Shown here one piece after another: positions 5,584 through 9,625 of a stretch of 9,625 nucleotides of DNA. The stretch is from Methanomassiliicoccales archaeon. Its GTDB lineage: Archaea > Thermoplasmatota > Thermoplasmata > Methanomassiliicoccales > Methanomethylophilaceae. Below the pieces are notes generated by a model that saw only the letters and a list, made by a program, of their open reading frames with translations, was not told where the DNA came from and made no database searches. The position numbers and the translations under genes are program-made. Within the stretch, counting starts at the first letter, position 1; each line of letters begins with the position of its first letter. Location of the stretch: contig CAAFZG010000053.1 of assembly GCA_900767505.1 (NCBI GenBank), positions 1 to 9,625 of the forward strand, in the 5' to 3' direction.

Positions 5584-6165
5584 ATGTCTGATGAACATAG
5601 GTTCTGCGTTCATTGCGGAGCCCAACTTCCGGAAGGAAGCAGGTTCTGCCCGGAATGCGGATCATCTACAGATGGGGGATATACTGCCCCGAGGATGTCC
5701 GGAACCGTCATCAAAGGCGGAAGGTCCATTGTGCCCGTGATGATCCTGGTATACGGTATCGTCGGACTCCTCTGCGGCCTGAGTACGTTGGCGGAATCCG
5801 TCGTGATGGATTATTCGGCATATCAGGAGATAGTGAAGATGTTCGACGATGCATTCATCGAGGCCGGATATGAACCTATCAACATCCTTCCTGCCTGGGG
5901 AGATTCCACTAAGATGCTTCTTATCGTGTCCGCGATCTTCGGTACACTCAGCCCCCTTGCGGCGCTCGGAAGCTACTACTTCTGCTACAAGCAGGGGCCC
6001 AAGAAGAATGCCGTGTACCTTTGCATTGCGGCGACAGTGCTCATCCTCGGGACGTGCTGCTTCTCCCTCTACGCCTACCTGAGCGTCCCCGCATTCATCA
6101 TCGGTGCACTCATCACATACATGCTCTACAACAGCAAGGATGTATTCGCAGAGGGATCGATGTGA
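5584..6165 (+). CDS. Zinc-ribbon membrane protein A (unknown function)
   Basis: A 193-residue protein. An N-terminal zinc ribbon with C8-x2-C11 and C22-x2-C25 (FCVHCGAQLPEGSRFCPECG) is followed by a short Gly/Ser linker, then four predicted membrane helices (about 49-71, 110-133, 143-165, 167-183) with a 35-40-residue acidic loop between the first and second. The ribbon should be cytoplasmic. This ribbon-plus-membrane layout is common in archaea, with no known role. I start at 5584 because the ribbon normally lies at the very N-terminus. That ATG has no Shine-Dalgarno, but a weak TATA-like GATGATAAAC (5554-5563) is about 26 nt upstream, fitting a leaderless start. Starts at 5494 and 5359 are in frame and not excluded. 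The stop overlaps the next gene's start by 4 nt. Confidence 0.72.
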   Translation: MSDEHRFCVHCGAQLPEGSRFCPECGSSTDGGYTAPRMSGTVIKGGRSIVPVMILVYGIVGLLCGLSTLAESVVMDYSAYQEIVKMFDDAFIEAGYEPINILPAWGDSTKMLLIVSAIFGTLSPLAALGSYYFCYKQGPKKNAVYLCIAATVLILGTCCFSLYAYLSVPAFIIGALITYMLYNSKDVFAEGSM

Positions 6166-6716
6166 GCGGAAGCAAATGTCAGAACTGCGGTGCGATGGTC
6201 CCTGCGGGATCCGCACGCTGCCCTGCCTGCGGAGAGCTGTTCGAAGGCTTCGGATTCTACGAGAGCCGCGACATGTACTCCGACCGCAGAGGGTACGGGA
6301 TGCGTCCCGACACCCTCGGACCGTTTCCCAAGGCCATCATGATCTATGGTGTGCTCGCCCTGCTTTTCGGTATAGTCCTGTTCGTTTCGTCCGCTAACGC
6401 AGACGGAAATTGGGCGAACATCGCCGACAGCGACGGGAAATACTACGGACTCACCCTTGACGAGTTCAAATCCATGTGCTCGCTCCTCGCCGGGATGTTC
6501 ATCGCCAGCGGAGCATGCGCGGCGGTATCGGGATTCCTTGCCGGAAAGCGCATCATGTTCGTCCCGAGCTTCGTACTTTGTACGCTCTCGTCCCTTCTCG
6601 CTCTGTCGATCTGCATCGCGGACAGGGGACTGATCGTACTCGGGATCATCCTTCTGCTCATAGGCGTGTTCATGAGCAACAGGATACGCGTGAACAGGGA
6701 CAGCTTCCACAGCTGA
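6162..6716 (+). CDS. Zinc-ribbon membrane protein B (unknown function)
   Basis: A 184-residue protein with the same plan as its upstream neighbour: a zinc ribbon with C6-x2-C9 and C20-x2-C23 (KCQNCGAMVPAGSARCPACG), a Tyr/Arg-rich linker (30-50), then four predicted membrane helices (about 56-77, 104-126, 132-152, 156-172) and a short basic tail. The start is GTG at 6162, overlapping the upstream TGA in a GTGA junction, with GAGGG about 7 nt before it. Longer in-frame versions would run back through the upstream gene and lack family sequence. The overlap implies tight co-translation of the two proteins, which may form a hetero-oligomer; that partnership is an inference. The stop is TGA. Confidence 0.75.
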   Translation: MSGSKCQNCGAMVPAGSARCPACGELFEGFGFYESRDMYSDRRGYGMRPDTLGPFPKAIMIYGVLALLFGIVLFVSSANADGNWANIADSDGKYYGLTLDEFKSMCSLLAGMFIASGACAAVSGFLAGKRIMFVPSFVLCTLSSLLALSICIADRGLIVLGIILLLIGVFMSNRIRVNRDSFHS

Positions 6717-6720
6717 GCCC

Positions 6721-6753
6721 GGAAAACGGTTTTCCCTGCCCCCGCAAGGGGGC
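6721..6753 (+). terminator. Tandem hairpins after the zinc-ribbon gene pair
   Basis: Two stems follow the TGA at 6716. GGAAAA (6721-6726) pairs with TTTTCC (6730-6735) around CGG, and GCCCCC (6738-6743) pairs with GGGGGC (6748-6753) around a GCAA tetraloop of the GNRA class. No long T-tract follows on the plus strand (GTATATACAATAATATAAAG), so termination is probable from position rather than proven by form. Confidence 0.45.
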
Positions 6754-6759
6754 GTATAT

Positions 6760-6804
6760 ACAATAATATAAAGAGCCGCCCCGCAGCATTCCTTTCCGGG
6801 GCGG
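6760..6804 (-). terminator. Probable terminator of the pst-phoU operon
   Basis: On the minus strand, 16 nt after the phoU stop, CCGCCCC (6804-6798) pairs with GGGGCGG (6782-6776) over 7 bp. It is followed by a T-rich stretch, CTCTTTATATTATTG. The hairpin-plus-T pattern and its position at the end of the operon support termination. Confidence 0.55.
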
Positions 6805-6819
6805 TGAAACGGTTTTCCT

Positions 6820-7467
6820 TCACTCGATCCTCGTGTGCTTCCCGCTTATCATGAAATAGACCTTCTCGGCCATCTTGCAGCAGTGGTCACCCACTCTCTC
6901 GATGAACTTTATCACCGAGATGTAATAGGTGCAGACATCCACGCTTGCCGGATTCTCCTTCATGAATGCCGTGATCCGATCGAGATCCTTCCTCATGCTC
7001 TTGTCCAGGAAATCGTCCATCTCGGACAGCTTATCGAGACAGGCGGAATCCCTCTCCTCGAATGCCTTGACGACCAGCTTGACCATCCGGGATGCAACAT
7101 CGCCCAGAGGTTGGATCAGATCCACAGGAGGATACATAGGCTTGTCCTGCAGATACAGCGTCGCCTTGGCGATGTTGCAGCTGTACTTCCCTATACGCTC
7201 CAGGTAGGTGATCGACTTCAGTATGGTCGCGACGGTCCTTGCGTCGATCGCGGTGGGCTGGTAGATGGTCAGTATCCTGATTGCGGATTCCTCGATCCCC
7301 ACATCGAGACCGTCTACCGTCTGGAATTCCTTCATGACCTCTTCGGCGGTCTCAGTGTCACCGTCGACGAACGAGCTTATCGCCCTGTCGAACATCCTGC
7401 ATGCGCTTTCGCACATCGTGACGGTCTCGCTCACAAGCTGGTCCACATCGTCTACGAATCTCTGCAT
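6820..7467 (-). CDS. phoU: Phosphate uptake regulator PhoU
   Basis: A 215-residue all-helical cytoplasmic protein made of two PhoU repeats, which senses or dampens phosphate import through the Pst transporter. Repeat one carries ITYLERIGKYSCNIAKA (E90 to K94 region) and repeat two FIERVGDHCCKMAEKVYF (E190, D194). The metal-binding E/D-xxx-D pattern is complete only in repeat two; repeat one has Lys94 where Asp is usual. Archaeal PhoU proteins often have Arg at this spot, so this is probably a lineage trait. The ATG at 7467 is 4 nt after the pstB stop, with GGTGAT close by and GGAGG further upstream, and the gene is last in the operon. The protein has normal length. Confidence 0.94.
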   Translation of the reverse strand: MQRFVDDVDQLVSETVTMCESACRMFDRAISSFVDGDTETAEEVMKEFQTVDGLDVGIEESAIRILTIYQPTAIDARTVATILKSITYLERIGKYSCNIAKATLYLQDKPMYPPVDLIQPLGDVASRMVKLVVKAFEERDSACLDKLSEMDDFLDKSMRKDLDRITAFMKENPASVDVCTYYISVIKFIERVGDHCCKMAEKVYFMISGKHTRIE

Positions 7468-7471
7468 GATA

Positions 7472-8215
7472 TCACCCGAACCTCCCCGTAAGATAGCGTT
7501 CGGTGAGCTCTTCGTTGGGTTTGTTGAAGATCTGCTCCGTATCCCCGAACTCGACCATCTTCCCGAGGTACATGAACCCCGTGCAGTCGCTGATACGGGA
7601 CGCCTGCTGCATGTTGTGCGTCACGATCGCGACTGTGTAGTCCTTCTTCAGCTCTATCGCAAGGTCCTCGATCTTGGAAGTCGCTATGGGGTCCAGGGCG
7701 GAAGTGGGCTCGTCCATCAGGATGACCTCCGGATTCACCGAGATCGCCCTTGCGATGCACAGCCTCTGCTGCTGTCCTCCGGAAAGGGCCAGTCCGAAGG
7801 AGCCCAGACGGTCTTTGACCTCGTCCCACAGGGCCGCCTTCCTGAGCGATTCCTCCACGATCGTTTCCAGTTCCTGTCTGTTCGTTATCCCGTGGAGCTT
7901 CGGCCCGTAGGTTATGTTGTCCCTGATGGACATGGGGAAGGGGTTGGGCTTCTGGAAGATCATCCCCACGCGCTTCCTCATCTCCAGCACGTTGGAGTCC
8001 GGGGCGAATATGTTCTTGCCGTCGAACTCCACCTCACCCTCGATCCTGCATCCGGGTACGAGGTCGTTCATCCTGTTCAGGGTCCTCAGGAGCGTGGATT
8101 TACCGCATCCCGAAGGACCTATAAGCGCTGTTATGCTGTTGCGCTTTATCGGCATGCTCACATCGAACAGTGCCTGCTTCTCGCCATACCAGAGGTTGAG
8201 GTTCCTGACCTCCAT
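7472..8215 (-). CDS. pstB: Phosphate ABC transporter ATP-binding protein PstB
   Basis: A 247-residue ATPase that powers phosphate import with the PstCA permease at the membrane. All ABC motifs are intact: Walker A GPSGCGKST (33-41), Q-loop Gln88 within the PstB-typical FQKPNPFPMSI, signature LSGGQQQR (144-151), Walker B VILMDE (164-169), D-loop SALDP, and His200 in VTHNMQQA. The length is normal. The ATG at 8215 is the only usable start after an in-frame upstream stop. Its Shine-Dalgarno is weak (GATGAGA), while a perfect GGTGAT lies about 25 nt upstream, overlapping the end of the permease gene, so translation may be coupled. The gap to the permease stop is 25 nt. Confidence 0.96.
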   Translation of the reverse strand: MEVRNLNLWYGEKQALFDVSMPIKRNSITALIGPSGCGKSTLLRTLNRMNDLVPGCRIEGEVEFDGKNIFAPDSNVLEMRKRVGMIFQKPNPFPMSIRDNITYGPKLHGITNRQELETIVEESLRKAALWDEVKDRLGSFGLALSGGQQQRLCIARAISVNPEVILMDEPTSALDPIATSKIEDLAIELKKDYTVAIVTHNMQQASRISDCTGFMYLGKMVEFGDTEQIFNKPNEELTERYLTGRFG

Positions 8216-8240
8216 GGCGTTCTCATCGTTGTTGATATTA

Positions 8241-9625
8241 TCACCATCTCATGTTTTTGGAATATCTGTACCTGATCAGGGAGGCGAGTCCGAACATGAC
8301 CAGGACTATCATCAGAAGGACCAGGGCGGTACCGTACTGGGCCTCGGTCGAGTTGGGCACCTCCATCGCCAGGTAGTAAAGGTGGTAGGGCAGGGCCATC
8401 ACAGGCTCGAACAGTCCGCTGACACCGACCGTCATGGATATTGCGACGGTGGCGGTGAGCATGATCGGAGCGGTCTCTCCGGCCGCGCGTCCGAGTCCGA
8501 GGATGGATCCCGTCATGATCCCGCCCATCGCGGCGGGAAGGATGACCTTCACTATGGACTGCCATTTGCTGGCGCCCAGAGCCATGGATGCCTCCAGAAG
8601 ATCGCCGGGGACGGCACGAACCGCTTCCTCGGTTGTCCTGATTATCACGGGGAGGATCATGAAGGCCAGCGTGATGCATCCGCCGATGAGGGAGTAGCCC
8701 CATCCTGCTGCGACGACGAACACGGACATTCCGAACAGTCCGAAGACTATCGAAGGGGTTCCGTTGAGCGCATCTATCGCATTCCTCACGACGGAGGAGA
8801 TCTTTCCCTCGGAAGAGTACATCGCAAGCCAAACACCTGCTACGATCCCCAAGGGCAGGGCTATGGCCGCCGTTCCCGCTATGAGCTCGAGGGTTCCGAT
8901 TATGGCAGGTGCGATGCCTCCCTCCTTGCCTCCGCGACTGGGGGCCTCGGTGAGGAACTCGAGCGACAGTGCGGGGAGTCCGTTGGAGACTATGTCAAAC
9001 AGTATGTAGGCCAACACGAACAGGATCCCGACTACTATCAGGGTCATGCCGCCGAATGCGACCTTCTCGGTCATCGTAGGGTTCACCCTGCGCATGGAGA
9101 GCATCCTGATGCCTATGAAGAGTACCGCCACTATCGCTCCGATGACGAATGCCTTCGCATCATCGAAGAACAGGGAGGCCATCATCGATACGAACACGAA
9201 GACGAATGCCACTGCGGCGACTGAGATCATCTTCTCCTTGTATATCGTCAGGAACTCTCCGAACTTGGCAGGGACCAGGTTGCGGATGCTGTGCTTCCTT
9301 CCGCCGTCGATACCCATCTTCCTCTTGTTTGAGTTGATTATCCATCTGGCGAAGAGGTTGATCGCCACGACGAACATCATCAGGATCAGGGCCAGGAAGA
9401 ACAGTGCCGAGTAATGCACGCTTCCTATGACCACGTCGGGCATCTCCAATGCTATGGAGGCCGTCATGGTCCTGATGAGCGAGAATATGTTGTAGAACGG
9501 TTCGGGAACGACGGCCGCGTTACCGGCGACCATGATCACCGCCATGGTCTCTCCGAGGGCCCTTCCGATACCGAGGATTATTGCTGCAGAGACTCCGGAT
9601 ATGGCCGCCGGGAGGACCACTTTGC
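8241..9625 (-). CDS. Fused PstC-PstA phosphate ABC transporter permease, partial
   Basis: Membrane channel of the phosphate importer. One uninterrupted frame holds the C-terminal part of PstC followed by a whole PstA. Numbering from codon 9620-9618, residues 1-100 are PstC: LPAAISGVSAAIILGIGRAL with GETMAVIMVAGN, then GSVHYSALFF and a last helix (INLFARW). Residues about 100-185 join the halves and include two extra hydrophobic segments (about 132-152 and 157-173). Residues about 185-459 are PstA: six helices, the NGTPSIVFGLFG segment (about 266-277), and the coupling loop EASMALGASKWQSIVKVILP with GRAAGETAPIML. Both halves keep the loop that contacts PstB. An even number of added helices keeps both halves in the same orientation. 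The N-terminal PstC part lies beyond the right edge; pstS is expected there. The stop is TGA. Confidence 0.9.
   Translation of the reverse strand, partial: KVVLPAAISGVSAAIILGIGRALGETMAVIMVAGNAAVVPEPFYNIFSLIRTMTASIALEMPDVVIGSVHYSALFFLALILMMFVVAINLFARWIINSNKRKMGIDGGRKHSIRNLVPAKFGEFLTIYKEKMISVAAVAFVFVFVSMMASLFFDDAKAFVIGAIVAVLFIGIRMLSMRRVNPTMTEKVAFGGMTLIVVGILFVLAYILFDIVSNGLPALSLEFLTEAPSRGGKEGGIAPAIIGTLELIAGTAAIALPLGIVAGVWLAMYSSEGKISSVVRNAIDALNGTPSIVFGLFGMSVFVVAAGWGYSLIGGCITLAFMILPVIIRTTEEAVRAVPGDLLEASMALGASKWQSIVKVILPAAMGGIMTGSILGLGRAAGETAPIMLTATVAISMTVGVSGLFEPVMALPYHLYYLAMEVPNSTEAQYGTALVLLMIVLVMFGLASLIRYRYSKNMRW

Noticed and set aside
5552..5594. C/D-box small RNA: ATGATGA at 5552-5558 and CTGATGA near 5588
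   Set aside because: The second box lies inside the start of the zinc-ribbon coding sequence, and no terminal stem or final D box is present.
7265..8275. Plus-strand open frame (336 codons) opposite phoU and pstB
   Set aside because: It is a shadow of two well-conserved minus-strand genes; no start signal or family feature.
7914..9224. Long plus-strand open frame (436 codons) opposite pstB and the permease
   Set aside because: It is the mirror of strongly coding minus-strand genes. The predicted protein is low-complexity, full of His, Gly and Asp with no recognisable domain.
1..9625. CRISPR array, insertion sequence, integrase or attachment site
   Set aside because: No regularly spaced direct repeats, no transposase or integrase frame, and no terminal inverted repeats were found. 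The gene content is core metabolism and translation.

Overview
The window is archaeal. It carries a ribosomal protein S19e / PDCD5-like / L39e / L31e / aIF6 gene string, the archaeal pterin enzyme MptE, a DUF373 membrane protein, TATA boxes at archaeal spacing and Shine-Dalgarno sites. The best guess is a Thermoplasmata-related euryarchaeon, possibly Methanomassiliicoccales. Two things point there: an in-frame amber codon inside an otherwise intact protease gene, and no use of TAG as a stop (every complete gene ends in TGA, except the PDCD5-like gene with TAA). The lineage is an inference; no marker here proves it.

Layout. Bases 1-620 (minus): a site-2 (M50) membrane protease, cut by the left edge, with its HELGH zinc motif and a TAG at codon 46. 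Bases 738-2514 (minus): a two-gene unit, DUF373 membrane protein then mptE, overlapping by 14 nt. Bases 2515-2686: a divergent promoter region with a dyad. Bases 2687-3328 (plus): a single metallo-beta-lactamase-fold protein. Bases 3334-3373: a terminator for the minus-strand translation operon. Bases 3397-5259 (minus, transcribed right to left): S19e, PDCD5-like, L39e, L31e, aIF6. Bases 5260-5583: the operon promoter and a leader-like stretch with a strong hairpin. Bases 5584-6716 (plus): two overlapping genes for related zinc-ribbon membrane proteins of unknown function. Bases 6717-6819: a convergent intergenic spacer full of hairpins. Bases 6820-9625 (minus): a phosphate uptake operon running pstC-pstA fusion (open at the right edge), pstB, phoU.

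How the genes work together. The pst genes encode a high-affinity phosphate importer and its PhoU regulator; the substrate-binding protein PstS is not in view and would be expected upstream, beyond the right edge. The ribosomal operon is a conserved archaeal translation cluster in which most genes have their own Shine-Dalgarno site. Genes that start a transcription unit at 2514 and 2687 have a TATA box about 26-28 nt before the start codon and no Shine-Dalgarno, so they look leaderless.

The strongest lead is the site-2 protease. Reading continues in frame, with family-like sequence on both sides, across a TAG that is immediately followed by a two-tier stem-loop. This resembles a pyrrolysine codon with a PYLIS-like element in a non-methyltransferase gene. 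A nonsense mutation or a sequencing error remains possible. A second lead is the single-chain PstC-PstA permease, with two apparent extra membrane helices at its junction.
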